In this document: positions 22,735 through 31,296 of the stretch, one piece after another
Numbering within the stretch: the stretch's first letter is position 1
Layout of the letters: each line of letters starts with the position of its first letter
Assembly (NCBI RefSeq): GCF_009469605.1
Contig: NZ_SSXU01000010.1
Coordinates: 62,001-126,000 of the forward strand
Source: Zoogloea sp. 1C4
Lineage (GTDB): Bacteria; Pseudomonadota; Gammaproteobacteria; Burkholderiales; Rhodocyclaceae
Direction of reading: 5' to 3'
Length of the DNA: 64,000 nucleotides
Program-made: the position numbers and the translations under genes
The notes under the pieces: generated by a model
What the model was told of the DNA's origin: nothing
Databases searched by the model: none
Seen by the model: the letters and a program-made list of their open reading frames with translations, nothing else

Positions 22735-23538
22735 TTGAGCCATTCCGATTTCGAGGCCCTCGACGCGGGGGCGGTGGCGGCCGTGCTGGGCGAACTCGCG
22801 GGGCAGTTTTCGCTGGTGGTGGTGCCGGAGTGCGATTCCACCAACAGCCGGCTGATGGAAACGCCGGCCGACGACGACGGGCGGATCGCCGTGCTGGCCG
22901 CGGATCGTCAGACCGCGGGGCGCGGCCGACGTGGCCGCAGCTGGCTGTCGTGGCCGGGCGCCGGGCTGACCTTCTCGCTGCGCTGGCATTTCATGCCGGC
23001 GCCCCACATGCCGGCCGGGCTGTCGTTGGTGGTCGGCCTGGCGGTGGCGCGCACGCTCGAAGAGCTGGGCGTCGAGGGCGTGCAGCTCAAGTGGCCCAAC
23101 GACGTGCTCATTCACGGCAAGAAGCTCGCCGGCATCCTTGTCGAGCTGTCGTCGTCCCGCGGCCGTCCGCCGGCGGCGGTGATCGGCATCGGCCTCAACC
23201 TGCGCCTGCCTGCCGATGCCCAGGTGGAATCCGCCACCGGCGTCACCGATCTGGCGGCCTGTCTGGCTTCGCCGCCGGGTCCGAATCGCCTGCTCGGGCT
23301 GCTGCTCGGTCAGCTCCATCACTTCCTCGATCTCTACGCCGCGGCCGGCTTTCCGGCCCTGCGCGCCGCGTGGCAGCAGCGCAACGCCTTTGCCGACCTG
23401 CCGGTGCGCATCCTCGGCGAGGCGCAGGAAGTCGCCGGCACCTGTGCTGGGGTCGATGACGACGGCGCGCTGCTCCTCGATACGCCGGAGGGGCGTCGCC
23501 GGGTGCTGTCCGGCGAGGTCTCCCTGAGGCTGGCGTGA
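22735..23538 (+). CDS. birA: Biotin--[acetyl-CoA-carboxylase] ligase
   Basis: This 267-residue enzyme activates biotin to biotinyl-AMP and attaches it to the biotin carboxyl carrier protein. The biotin-binding loop appears as DRQTAGRGRRGRSWLS, the central segment as LKWPNDVLIHGKKLAGILVE, and the C-terminal domain as a small beta barrel. There is no N-terminal helix-turn-helix, so this is a monofunctional group I ligase that cannot repress biotin genes. The likely start is TTG at 22735, giving MSHSDFEALD; no better ATG is available upstream of the conserved part. It overlaps coaX by one base, so the two are translationally coupled. Confidence 0.94.
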   Translation: MSHSDFEALDAGAVAAVLGELAGQFSLVVVPECDSTNSRLMETPADDDGRIAVLAADRQTAGRGRRGRSWLSWPGAGLTFSLRWHFMPAPHMPAGLSLVVGLAVARTLEELGVEGVQLKWPNDVLIHGKKLAGILVELSSSRGRPPAAVIGIGLNLRLPADAQVESATGVTDLAACLASPPGPNRLLGLLLGQLHHFLDLYAAAGFPALRAAWQQRNAFADLPVRILGEAQEVAGTCAGVDDDGALLLDTPEGRRRVLSGEVSLRLA

Positions 23539-24257
23539 TGGATCTGCTTCTCGATGTGGGCAACACCCGCCTCAAATGGGGGCTGCGCGACGGCGATCGC
23601 TGGCTCGGTCAGGGCGCGGTGCTGCTGTCGGCACTGGATGGCTTTGCCGACGTGCTGGCGGGGCTTGGGCCGGTGCGGCGCATGCTCGGCGCCAACGTGG
23701 CCGGCGCCACTGTTGGCGGCCGGCTTGGCGCGATGCTGGCCGAGCGCGGGCTGGAGGCCGAATGGATCCGCCCGCAGGCCGAAGGCTTCGGCGTGTGCAA
23801 CGCCTATCTCGACCCCGCCCGGCTGGGGGCGGACCGCTGGGCGGCCCTCGTCGGCGCCCGGGCGCTCCACGGCAGGGCGGCGCTGGTGGTCACGTCCGGC
23901 ACCGCCACCACCGCCGATCTGCTCGACGGCGCCGGCGTGTTTCAGGGTGGGGTGATCCTGCCGGGGCTCGACCTGATGCGCATGTCCCTCGCCCGCGACA
24001 CCGCCCAGCTACCTTTTGCCGACGGGCGCTTCGAAACCACTCCGCGGCGCACCGCCGACGCCATCGTCACCGGCTGCCTGCACGCCCAGGTGGGTGCCAT
24101 CGAGCGGATGTTCCGGCTGGTGGCGGCGGAAGAAGGTGCGCTGTGCCTGCTCAACGGTGGGGCGGCGGGCAGCCTCGCGCCCCATCTCGAATGCCCGCTG
24201 CGCCTGGTCGAAAACCTGGTGCTCGAAGGGTTGGCGCATATGCGTCAAGAATTGTAA
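23538..24257 (+). CDS. coaX: Type III pantothenate kinase
   Basis: This 239-residue ATP-dependent kinase performs the first step of coenzyme A synthesis, phosphorylating pantothenate. It belongs to the acetate/sugar kinase fold: the N-terminal phosphate-binding motif is DVGNTRLKWG, the central region has GADRWAALVGAR, and the third motif is SGTATTADLLDG, followed by GGVILPGLDLM. The ATG at 23538 overlaps the birA stop; a GTG one codon upstream is also in frame. CoaX is insensitive to feedback by CoA in characterised members. coaE, the last step of the same pathway, lies 800 bp further downstream. Confidence 0.95.
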   Translation: MDLLLDVGNTRLKWGLRDGDRWLGQGAVLLSALDGFADVLAGLGPVRRMLGANVAGATVGGRLGAMLAERGLEAEWIRPQAEGFGVCNAYLDPARLGADRWAALVGARALHGRAALVVTSGTATTADLLDGAGVFQGGVILPGLDLMRMSLARDTAQLPFADGRFETTPRRTADAIVTGCLHAQVGAIERMFRLVAAEEGALCLLNGGAAGSLAPHLECPLRLVENLVLEGLAHMRQEL

Positions 24258-24330
24258 CGGCGCGCCTCTCCACGCCTGCAGGGCATTCGGTGCCTTTTCC
24301 CGTTGACCGTGATGGGTTAGTCTTGCGGCC

Positions 24331-25056
24331 ATGGTCACTTTACGTGTAGCAGTCCTCATCCTCGTTCTCGCCAACCTGCTGGCGCTGGCCGTCTGGAAAG
24401 GCGGGCTCGGTGCTGGCTCGTCCGGCGGCGAGCCCGAGCGACTGAGCAACCAGCTCAATCCGGAGCGGCTTCGCCTCGTCGTGGAGTCGTCGCAGCCGGC
24501 TCCGGCTCCGCCTCCTGCGCCTGTCGTCGCGGCACCCGCCGAATCGGCGCCGGCCCCCGAGCCCGTTCCGGCCCCACCCACCCAGGCGGCCGATGCCGCG
24601 CCGCCGGCCTGCGTGGCGTTCAGCGGCCTCACCGCGGATCAGGCCGCCGAGCTGTCGGCGCGGGTCGCCAAAACGGGCTCCGGCTTCAAGCTTTCTGAGA
24701 GTCGCGGTGTCGGCACCACGTCCTGGTGGGTGCATATCCCCAGCCAGGGCAACAAGGAAGGCGCCGACCGCAAGGCGGCCGAGCTTCGCCGGCTGGGCGT
24801 GGAGGATCTGTTCATCGTCCAGGATGCCGGCCCCAACCAGTTTGCGATTTCCCTCGGCCTCTTCAAGAACGAACAGGCCGCCGGCCGTCATCTCAACCTG
24901 CTGCGTGAAAAGGGCGTGCGCAGCGCGCAGATCGCCAGCCGCGGCGCCAATGTGCTGCGGGTCGAGGTGCGCGGCCCGTCCGACAGCCTGGCCACCCTGG
25001 CGAGCGATCTTTCCGAGCGGCTCCGGGGTGCCAATCGTCTCGAATGTGCTCCATGA
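24331..25056 (+). CDS. SPOR domain membrane protein
   Basis: This 241-residue protein has one N-terminal membrane segment ([19 protein letters not shown]), then a Pro/Ala-rich periplasmic linker (about 55-95) and a C-terminal SPOR-type domain (about 130-205, from SWWVHIPSQ to LLREKGV). SPOR domains bind denuded glycan strands of septal peptidoglycan, so the protein probably localises to the division site. It is not FtsN by overall layout, but a similar role is plausible. The stop overlaps the ATG of coaE by 4 bp. The birA-coaX-SPOR order recurs in related genomes. Confidence 0.82.
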   Translation: MVTLRVAVLILVLANLLALAVWKGGLGAGSSGGEPERLSNQLNPERLRLVVESSQPAPAPPPAPVVAAPAESAPAPEPVPAPPTQAADAAPPACVAFSGLTADQAAELSARVAKTGSGFKLSESRGVGTTSWWVHIPSQGNKEGADRKAAELRRLGVEDLFIVQDAGPNQFAISLGLFKNEQAAGRHLNLLREKGVRSAQIASRGANVLRVEVRGPSDSLATLASDLSERLRGANRLECAP

Positions 25057-25676
25057 CATTGCGGCCTTTTGTGGTGGGCCTGACCGGCGGAATCGGCAGC
25101 GGCAAGAGCGCTGCGGCGGATCTCTTTCGTGATTTCGGCGCAGCCATCGTCGATACCGATCTCATCGCCCACCAGCTCACCGCCCCCCAAGGCGCGGCGA
25201 TGCCGGCCATCGAGGCCGCCTTCGGCGCCGGCGTGGTGGCCGACAACGGCGCCCTCAACCGCCCGGCGATGCGCGCGCTGGCCTTCGAAGACCCCGACGC
25301 CCGCAAACGCCTCGAGGCCATCCTGCACCCGATGATCCGCGACGAGAGCGAGCGCCAGTGCCGCGCCGCCACCGCGCCCTACGTGATTCTGGCGGTACCG
25401 CTGCTGATCGAATCCGGCACTTACCGCGAACGCGTGGCACGCCTGTGCGTCGTCGATTGCCCCGAGGACGTTCAGGTGGCGCGGGTGATGAGCCGTAGCG
25501 GGCTCGACGAACATCAGGTGCGGGCGATCATGGCGGCCCAGGCGTCCCGCGCAGCCCGGCTGGCCGCTGCCGATGACGTGGTGGACAACGCCGGCAGCCT
25601 CGATGCCCTGCGCTCCCAGGTGGCACGTCTGCACGCCGACTACCTGGCCCGCGCGGCGCGGGCGCAGGGCCTGTGA
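25053..25676 (+). CDS. coaE: Dephospho-CoA kinase
   Basis: This 207-residue P-loop kinase performs the last step of coenzyme A synthesis, phosphorylating the 3'-hydroxyl of dephospho-CoA. The Walker A motif is [17 protein letters not shown] near residue 10, followed by DTDLIAHQL and the typical segment LHPMIRDE. The lid region carries [22 protein letters not shown]. The ATG at 25053 is preferred since it overlaps the preceding stop as ATGA; another in-frame ATG lies three codons upstream. Confidence 0.96.
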   Translation: MTLRPFVVGLTGGIGSGKSAAADLFRDFGAAIVDTDLIAHQLTAPQGAAMPAIEAAFGAGVVADNGALNRPAMRALAFEDPDARKRLEAILHPMIRDESERQCRAATAPYVILAVPLLIESGTYRERVARLCVVDCPEDVQVARVMSRSGLDEHQVRAIMAAQASRAARLAAADDVVDNAGSLDALRSQVARLHADYLARAARAQGL

Positions 25677-25730
25677 TATGATTCGCGCCGGTCTGACCGT
25701 CAATTTTCCATACCTTATCCAGGCGCGCGC

Positions 25731-26486
25731 GTGATCACTTACGAATATCCGCTCAACGAGAGGATCCGCACGCTGTTGAGGCTGGAAGACCTTTTCGAGA
25801 AGGTCATGCACTTTGTGCGCGCCGAAGGCTCGCTCGAACACCACGTGGCGCTCGTCACCCTGTTCGAGATCCTCGAAGTCGCGAGCCGTGCCGATCTCAA
25901 GGTCGACCTGGTGCAGGAACTCGAACGGCAGCGCCAGATCCTCCTGTCCTTCCGCAACAATCCCCAGATTTCCGAGGAAGCCCTCTCCGGTGCCCTCTAC
26001 GAGATCGAGCAGGCGTCGGCCTCGCTCCTCGCCATGGCCGGCAAGACCGGCCAGTATCTGCGCGAGAACGAATGGCTGATGAACATCCGCAGCCGCGCGG
26101 CGATTCCCGGCGGCGCCTGTGAATTCGATCTGCCGTCCTACCATCACTGGCTCAACCGCGAGGTCGAACTGCGCCGGCGCGATCTGATGTCATGGGTCCA
26201 GCCCCTGCTGCCGATCCGCGACGGCCTCGCCATCGTGCTGCGCCTCCTGCGCGCCAGCGGCCGGCCCGAATCCCAGGTGGCCCACCGCGGCGCCTTCCAG
26301 CAGACCATGGGTGGGCGCACGGTGCAGATGATCCGTATCCGTCTGCACGGCGGTGCCATGTGCGTGCCGGAAACCAGCGCCAACAAGTACGCCCTCAACA
26401 TCCGCCTGATGCACGCCGAAACCGTGACCCGACCGGGTCAGGTGGACGTGGATGTGCCCTTCGAGCTGACTTTCTGCAATCTCTGA
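25731..26486 (+). CDS. zapD: Cell division protein ZapD
   Basis: This 251-residue cytoplasmic protein binds the C-terminal tail of FtsZ and bundles its filaments. The start [20 protein letters not shown], then the helical region and the closing beta-rich part (MIRIRLHG to [11 protein letters not shown]) match the ZapD (DUF1342) family over the full length. The start codon is GTG at 25731. It overlaps yacG by one base. The coaE-zapD-yacG order is conserved in gammaproteobacteria and betaproteobacteria, which supports the assignment. Confidence 0.95.
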   Translation: MITYEYPLNERIRTLLRLEDLFEKVMHFVRAEGSLEHHVALVTLFEILEVASRADLKVDLVQELERQRQILLSFRNNPQISEEALSGALYEIEQASASLLAMAGKTGQYLRENEWLMNIRSRAAIPGGACEFDLPSYHHWLNREVELRRRDLMSWVQPLLPIRDGLAIVLRLLRASGRPESQVAHRGAFQQTMGGRTVQMIRIRLHGGAMCVPETSANKYALNIRLMHAETVTRPGQVDVDVPFELTFCNL

Positions 26487-26689
26487 TGACGACGCCCAGC
26501 AAGCCCCGCGTGGTCAAGTGTCCGACCTGCGGCACCGCCGTCGAGTGGGTGCCGGAGAACAAATGGAGGCCGTTCTGTTCCGACCGTTGCCGGTTGATCG
26601 ACTTGGGTGCCTGGGCGACCGATCAGTATCGGGTGGCGGGTGAGACGCCCCTCGACAACGACACTGATCCCCTCAACCGGCCGCACTGA
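26486..26689 (+). CDS. yacG: DNA gyrase inhibitor YacG
   Basis: This 67-residue zinc-finger protein binds gyrase and prevents its DNA binding in characterised members. It shows the four zinc ligands as [10 protein letters not shown] and [14 protein letters not shown], the family signature. The ATG at 26486 overlaps the zapD stop. The stop codon lies inside the stem of the following terminator. Confidence 0.94.
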   Translation: MTTPSKPRVVKCPTCGTAVEWVPENKWRPFCSDRCRLIDLGAWATDQYRVAGETPLDNDTDPLNRPH

Positions 26690-26705
26690 GCGGCCGGTTT
26701 TTCGT
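26675..26705. terminator. Terminator shared by yacG and the convergent Nudix gene
   Basis: AACCGGCCGC (26675-26684), loop ACTGA and GCGGCCGGTT (26690-26699) form a perfect 10-bp stem followed by TTTCG. The left arm begins with CAA, so termination of the convergent gene is less certain. Confidence 0.85.
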
Positions 26706-27653
26706 TTACCCCCAGATCGCCCGGATGCCGGCGATGCCGTGGGCGCCAGCCGCCTTGGCGTCGGACAGGTCGTTCGGCGTGAGCCCGCCCAGGGCGAGCA
26801 CCGGCAGGGGCAACCGCTCCACCAGCTTGCCGAATGCGTCCCAGCCCAGCCCGGCTTGCCCGGGATGGCTCTGGGTGGGCTTGACCGCGCCGAGGAGCGC
26901 GTAATCCAGGCCCAGGGCGGCAGCCTTTTCCAGCTCGGCTCGGTTGTGGCAGGACGCGCCGACCCATTCGAAATCCGGTCTTGCATCGATCTCCGCGAGC
27001 CGCCGGGCCGGCAGGTGCAGGCCGTCGGCGCCGATGGAGCGGGCGAGCTCAGCATCATCATTGACGACGACGAGGGCGCCCGCCCCGTGGCAGCGGCCCA
27101 CTACCGCGTGGGCGAAGGCTTCGCGCTCCGCGGTCGGCAGCGCCGCCTCGCGGAGCTGCACCAGCTTCAGGCCGCCGGCCAGGGCCTCGTCGAGCTGCGC
27201 CAGCTGGGCATTGACGCCCGCTTCCGCGGCGTGGGTGATGCCCATCGTGCGGGGCAGGCGCAGGGCTTTGAGGATCGGGCCGTTGGCGGGGAGCATCGGG
27301 CCCACGTCCATCGCGTCGGCGTGCTGCCAGGCGAGCGCCGAGTGCACCTTGTCGTGGATGTTGCCACGCCATGCCGGCACCTCGAAGAAGTGCAGGCTCA
27401 CGTGGGCGTGCTCATACACGTGCTCGCGGGTGATCCACGGCAAGGCCACCTCCACCTTCATGCCCAGCTCTTCGTCGAGTTCGCGGATCAGCGCGTCGCG
27501 GGGCGTCTCGCCTGGCTCGACCTTGCCGCCGGGGAATTCCCAGTAGCCCGGGTAGAAGGTGTCCGGCGCGCGCTGGCCGAGGAGGAAGCTGCCGTCCGGG
27601 CGGGTGATGATCGCCGCGGCCACATGGACGATCTTGCGAGGTGCCTGGCTCAT
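26706..27653 (-). CDS. Nudix hydrolase fused to a thiamine-phosphate-synthase-like domain
   Basis: This 315-residue protein has an N-terminal MutT-type Nudix domain (about 1-130) with a complete Nudix box, GGKVEPGETPRDALIRELDE followed by ELG, so it can hydrolyse oxidised nucleotides such as 8-oxo-dGTP. The C-terminal half (about 135-315) is a TIM barrel of the ThiE/TenI type, with VVVNDDAELARSIGADGLHLP, and ALGGLTPNDLSDAKAAGAHG. Such Nudix-ThiE fusions are known in proteobacteria; the role of the second domain is unclear. The start overlaps the stop of the DUF815 gene by 4 bp, so the two are coupled. Confidence 0.9.
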   Translation of the reverse strand: MSQAPRKIVHVAAAIITRPDGSFLLGQRAPDTFYPGYWEFPGGKVEPGETPRDALIRELDEELGMKVEVALPWITREHVYEHAHVSLHFFEVPAWRGNIHDKVHSALAWQHADAMDVGPMLPANGPILKALRLPRTMGITHAAEAGVNAQLAQLDEALAGGLKLVQLREAALPTAEREAFAHAVVGRCHGAGALVVVNDDAELARSIGADGLHLPARRLAEIDARPDFEWVGASCHNRAELEKAAALGLDYALLGAVKPTQSHPGQAGLGWDAFGKLVERLPLPVLALGGLTPNDLSDAKAAGAHGIAGIRAIWG

Positions 27654-28513
27654 GATTCAAAGCGCCCGGCGTAGTCGCGGGCGAACTGCCAGGCCACGCG
27701 ACCGCTGCGGGAGCCGCGCAGCAGCGCCCATTGCAGCGCGTCGCCGCGGGCAGCGGGGATCGCATCCGTCGGCACGCCAAACTCGCCCAGCCAGTGATTC
27801 ACCACCGCCAGGTATTCGTCCTGGCTGAAGGGGTAGAAGGAGATCCACAGCCCGAAGCGCTCGGAGAGGGATATCTTCTCTTCCACCGCCTCGGCCGGAT
27901 GCACTTCGCCGTCCACGTGCTTGGTGGCGGCGTTCTCCGAAAAGTATTCGGGCATCAGGTGGCGGCGGTTGGAGGTGGCGTAGATCAGCACGTTGTCGGG
28001 CACCGCGGCCAGGGAGCCGTCGAGCACGCTCTTCAGGGCCTTGTAGGCGGGCTCGCCGTCCTCGAAGGAGAGGTCGTCGGTGAACAGGATGAATCGCTCC
28101 GGGCGGTCCTGCACCAGCTCGACGATATCGGGCAGGTCGATCAGGTCGTCCTTGTCCACCTCGATGAGGCGCAGCCCGGCGCCGGCGAATTCGTTGAGCA
28201 GGGCCTTCACCAGCGACGATTTGCCGGTGCCCCGGGCGCCGGTGAGGAGCACGTTGTTGGCGCGCTTGCCGGCCAGGAACTGGCGGGTGTTGGCGACGAT
28301 GCGCTCCTTCTTCTCCTCGATGTCCTGCAGGTCGTCGAGGCGGATCTGGTGGGGGCGCGGCACCGGCAGCAGGGCCTTGGCGTTGTTGCGGTTGCGCCAG
28401 CGGAAGGCGGTGGAGGCGTTCCAGTCGGGCGGCGCGGCGTCGGCCGGGAGGAAGCGTTCGAGGCGTTCGAGCAGGCGCTCGGCGCGGGAGAGGAACTGGT
28501 TGAGGTCAGTCAT
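27650..28513 (-). CDS. DUF815 family AAA+ ATPase
   Basis: This 287-residue cytoplasmic P-loop protein has a Walker A motif GARGTGKSSLVKALL near residue 100, a Walker B-like FILFTDDLSFEDG, and a sensor segment NVLIYATSNRRHLMPE. These are features of the DUF815 ATPases, whose function is not established. The ATG at 28513 fits the family start MTDLNQFLSRAE. It overlaps the Nudix-ThiE gene downstream and a 36-codon gene upstream, so the three form one compact unit. Confidence 0.9.
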   Translation of the reverse strand: MTDLNQFLSRAERLLERLERFLPADAAPPDWNASTAFRWRNRNNAKALLPVPRPHQIRLDDLQDIEEKKERIVANTRQFLAGKRANNVLLTGARGTGKSSLVKALLNEFAGAGLRLIEVDKDDLIDLPDIVELVQDRPERFILFTDDLSFEDGEPAYKALKSVLDGSLAAVPDNVLIYATSNRRHLMPEYFSENAATKHVDGEVHPAEAVEEKISLSERFGLWISFYPFSQDEYLAVVNHWLGEFGVPTDAIPAARGDALQWALLRGSRSGRVAWQFARDYAGRFES

Positions 28514-28616
28514 CGGGGCGGTCTTCCGTGTCGTCCTTCTTCGGGCTGCGCAGGGCGAGGGCGACGATGAGAAGCAGCACGGCGACAAGGCCGAGTTCGA
28601 GGCCGACGAGCCACAT
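28506..28616 (-). CDS. Small single-pass membrane protein (36 aa)
   Basis: The ATG at 28616 follows AAAGGATGCGCC, a good ribosome binding site, and the frame runs 36 codons to a stop at 28506. The product starts with a hydrophobic helix (MWLVGLELGLVAVLLLIVAL) and ends in a charged cytoplasmic tail (RSPKKDDTEDRPDD). Its 3' end overlaps the DUF815 gene by 8 bp. The combination of ribosome binding site, clear membrane helix and coupling to the next gene supports a real small protein. Its function is unknown. Confidence 0.65.
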   Translation of the reverse strand: MWLVGLELGLVAVLLLIVALALRSPKKDDTEDRPDD

Positions 28617-28701
28617 GGCGCATCCTTTGCAGGCCCGGCCAGGCGGGCCGGTGGTTATACTCGGGCGGGTAATGATTGCCAGCCGCGAGTGTACCCCATC
28701 C

Positions 28702-29961
28702 ATGTTCCACCCCTTCCGCTCCGTCTCTGCTTCTCCTGCCCTGTCCCGTCTTTCCGTCACCTGCGCCGCGCTGCTGCTGGCGGCCTGCGCCGGCGCGCCG
28801 CGCCCGGTGAGCGGCCCGTCCGCGCCGGTCGTCCAGCCGGCGCACCCGACCCCGGCACCCGCGGTCACGCCGCCGGCCGCTACCGGCGGTGCACCGGCGC
28901 CCCAGCCCCTGGCGCGTCCGCTGCAGCCGGCGGCGTGGGCCGATCTGCCGGGCTGGAGCGGTGACGCCATCGACGAGGCCTGGCCGGCCTTCCTGGCGTC
29001 GTGCCGGGCCATCGGCCGGCAGGCGGTGTGGGCCGCCAGTTGCGAGGCGGCCCGCGGGCTGGGCGAGCGCCCGGGCGCGTCGGCGGTGCGCAATTTCTTC
29101 GAGTCGCGCTTCACCCCGTGGCGGGTGAGCAACCCGGACGGCACCAAGGAAGGCCTCATCACCGGCTATTACGAGCCCCTCATCAACGGCAGCCGCCACA
29201 AGGGCGGGGCCTACAATTGGCCGGTGCTGGGTGTGCCGGACGATCTGCTGTCCATCGACCTGAGCGAGGTGCTGCCGGATCTCAAGGGGCAGCGCCTGCG
29301 CGGCCGGCTGGTGGGCAAGAAGGTGGTGCCGTATTACTCCCGCGCCGAGGTGGCGCGGATGGCCGACAAGTTCGCGGCCAAGGCCATTCTCTACGCGGAC
29401 GACGCGGTGGATCTGTTCTTCCTGCAGGTGCAGGGCTCCGGCCGGGTGAAGCTGCCCGACGGCAGCATCGTGCGCATCGCCTACGCCGACACCAACGGCC
29501 ATCCCTACCAGTCCATCGGCCGCTGGCTGGCCGACAAGGGCGAACTGCGCATCGATCAAGCCTCGATGGACGGCATCAAGAACTGGGCGCGAGCCAACCC
29601 CGGCCGCCTGCAGGAGATGCTCAACGCCAACCCGAGCTATGTGTTCTTCCGGGAAGTGCCGAACACCAATGGCGGCCCGGTGGGCGCCCTGGGCCAGCCC
29701 CTCACCGACGGGCGCAGCCTGGCGGTGGACCCGCGCAGCATTCCGCTGGGGGCGCCGGTGTTCCTCTCCACCACCCAGCCCAATAGCAGCCAGCCCCTGC
29801 GCCGCCTGATGCTGGCCCAGGACACCGGCAGCGCCATCAAGGGCGGCGTGCGCGGCGACTTCTACTGGGGCTTCGGCGCCGAAGCCGGCGCCCAGGCCGG
29901 GCGGATGCGTCAGAAGGGCGAGATGTGGGTGCTCTATCCGCGCGATCAGGTGCCGCGCTGA
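28702..29961 (+). CDS. mltA: Membrane-bound lytic murein transglycosylase A
   Basis: This 419-residue outer-membrane lipoprotein cleaves peptidoglycan glycan strands with formation of 1,6-anhydromuramic acid. A lipobox signal (TCAALLLAAC) puts the lipidated cysteine near residue 28, followed by a long Pro/Ala-rich linker. The MltA domain begins around residue 130 (FTPWRV, GLITGYYEP) and includes FFLQVQGSGRV and YADTNGHPYQSIG. The C-terminal 3D domain ends in MLAQDTGSAIKGGVRGDFYW with the catalytic aspartates. The ATG at 28702 gives the best signal peptide; an in-frame ATG lies ten codons upstream. Confidence 0.94.
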   Translation: MFHPFRSVSASPALSRLSVTCAALLLAACAGAPRPVSGPSAPVVQPAHPTPAPAVTPPAATGGAPAPQPLARPLQPAAWADLPGWSGDAIDEAWPAFLASCRAIGRQAVWAASCEAARGLGERPGASAVRNFFESRFTPWRVSNPDGTKEGLITGYYEPLINGSRHKGGAYNWPVLGVPDDLLSIDLSEVLPDLKGQRLRGRLVGKKVVPYYSRAEVARMADKFAAKAILYADDAVDLFFLQVQGSGRVKLPDGSIVRIAYADTNGHPYQSIGRWLADKGELRIDQASMDGIKNWARANPGRLQEMLNANPSYVFFREVPNTNGGPVGALGQPLTDGRSLAVDPRSIPLGAPVFLSTTQPNSSQPLRRLMLAQDTGSAIKGGVRGDFYWGFGAEAGAQAGRMRQKGEMWVLYPRDQVPR

Positions 29962-29993
29962 GGTCGAAGCCCAGGGTCGGCGCGTCAGGCGCC

Positions 29994-30190
29994 GACTTGA
30001 AATCGCTTGGCAAACACTTGAACGGTTCCAAATCGGACTTGGGGCTTTGCAAGTTTTACCTGGGCGCGTGTAAGTCAGACTTGGGCCATCCGAAGTCTGA
30101 CTTTGAAAAACTGCAAGTCCGACTTGGGAGGCCGCAAGCTTTTCTTTGAAGATCGCAAGCGAGACTTGCGCGATTTGATCTCTGGCTTGC
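29994..30190. repeat. Degenerate tandem array with a 21-bp period and palindromic cores
   Basis: Ten copies of an ACTTG-like core start at 29995, 30016, 30037, 30058, 30079, 30100, 30122, 30143, 30164 and 30185, so every step is 21 bp except one of 22. The best units read AAGTCAGACTTGGG, AAGTCTGACTTTG and AAGTCCGACTTGGG, that is, the palindrome AAGTC-N-GACTT plus about eight variable bases. The array begins 33 bp after the mltA stop and fills half of the gap to the EAL gene. A GC hairpin (29976-29996) at its left edge may terminate mltA. From 30191 to 30389 I see nothing else. Confidence 0.85.
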
Positions 30191-30389
30191 GCGCGCAGCA
30201 CCCAGGCTTTGGTCGGCGGGCGCCAGCGAGCCCACGGCGGGCGTTTCTTTTGCGCGGGGCTGAGCGTAGATCGTAGATTTGTAATAAGTTTTTCGTAAAT
30301 TCATGGTTTGCCCGCACGGAGCCCCGCGCTACCGTGCGAAGCTGGCGCCTTACCCCAGTCGCCATCCAATCTGCATCCTGGAGACCATC

Positions 30390-31229
30390 GTGCCCCTTAC
30401 CGAACTCGTCCATTACTTCAACAAGCGCAACCGGCTCGTCCGCGGTGGCGAGGACGAGGGCTTCCGGTTCGTCGACGGGCAGGTGCGCATGCACTTTGGC
30501 GGGCGGGTCTTCGGGACGCGCTTCCAGCCCATCGTCGAGCGTGCTGGCAGCCAGCCGGCCGGGCACGAGGCGCATCTGCACGTGCTGGGCGCTTCTGCCA
30601 CGCCGGCCCAGACGGTGTTCCTGGAAGCCCGGGACGATGCCGAGCTGGTGCACCTGGATCGCATGGCGCGCACCCTGCATGCCCTCAACTTTTTGCTGGA
30701 GCGGGAGCAGCACGGGGGCTTCCTGGCCCTCAATGTGCATCCGCAGCTGATCCGCGCGGTGCGCGACCACCACGGTCATGTTTTCGAGACGGTGCTGGCC
30801 CGCTGCGGGCTGACCTCCGACCGGGTGATGCTGGAGCTCTCCGACGACGGCTTCGAGCCCGTCGCGCCGCTGGCCACGGCGATCGCCGAATACCGGGAGC
30901 GGGGCTATCGGGTGGCCATCGACAACTTCGGTCGGCATACGTCCGATCTGGAAAGGCTGGAGCAACTGGCCCCCGACGTGGTGAAGCTCGACCGCAGCCT
31001 GATCGGCCACGCCGGCCACCTGAGCCTCGCCAAGCGGGTGATGACCGAGCTCTCCGCCGAGGTCCGGCGCCTCGGCATGAGCGTGGTGTGCCAGTGCATC
31101 GAGAACCCGCTGCAGCTCGACGTGGCGCGGGAGGCTGGTGTGGATTGGCTGCAGGGCCATCTGCTGGGCCGGCCGGCGGCCCATTGCCTGCCGGTGCCGA
31201 GGCCCCGCCGGCCCCGGGCGGCGGCCTGA
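30390..31229 (+). CDS. Degenerate EAL domain protein, probably catalytically inactive
   Basis: This 279-residue protein has the fold of a cyclic-di-GMP phosphodiesterase: FQPIVE near residue 52, FLALNVHP, VAIDNFGRHTSDLERL, VVKLDRSLIG and WLQGHLLGRP. Key residues deviate: the EAL motif reads EAH, and the second aspartate of the DDFG metal motif is replaced (IDNFG). It therefore probably binds cyclic-di-GMP or a partner protein rather than hydrolysing the nucleotide. There is no GGDEF, PAS or membrane segment. The start is GTG at 30390 after CTGGAGA. It is a single gene ending in a bidirectional terminator. Confidence 0.85.
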   Translation: MPLTELVHYFNKRNRLVRGGEDEGFRFVDGQVRMHFGGRVFGTRFQPIVERAGSQPAGHEAHLHVLGASATPAQTVFLEARDDAELVHLDRMARTLHALNFLLEREQHGGFLALNVHPQLIRAVRDHHGHVFETVLARCGLTSDRVMLELSDDGFEPVAPLATAIAEYRERGYRVAIDNFGRHTSDLERLEQLAPDVVKLDRSLIGHAGHLSLAKRVMTELSAEVRRLGMSVVCQCIENPLQLDVAREAGVDWLQGHLLGRPAAHCLPVPRPRRPRAAA

Positions 31230-31251
31230 TCCGGCCGGGTCGGCACAAACA

Positions 31252-31279
31252 AAAGGGCTGCCCGTGGGCAGCCCTTGTT
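31252..31279. terminator. Bidirectional terminator between the EAL gene and dsbC
   Basis: AAGGGCTGCCC (31254-31264) and GGGCAGCCCTT (31267-31277) form a perfect stem flanked by CAAA on the left and GTTG on the right. It lies between two convergent genes. Confidence 0.88.
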
Positions 31280-31296
31280 GCGTGGGGCGTCCGAGC

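Noticed and set aside
29925-30149. Open frame of 74 codons across the 21-bp array that encodes heptad-like KSDLG repeats
   Set aside because: A 21-bp DNA period gives heptads in every open frame. This frame starts inside mltA, has no ribosome binding site, and the palindromic cores explain the pattern better.
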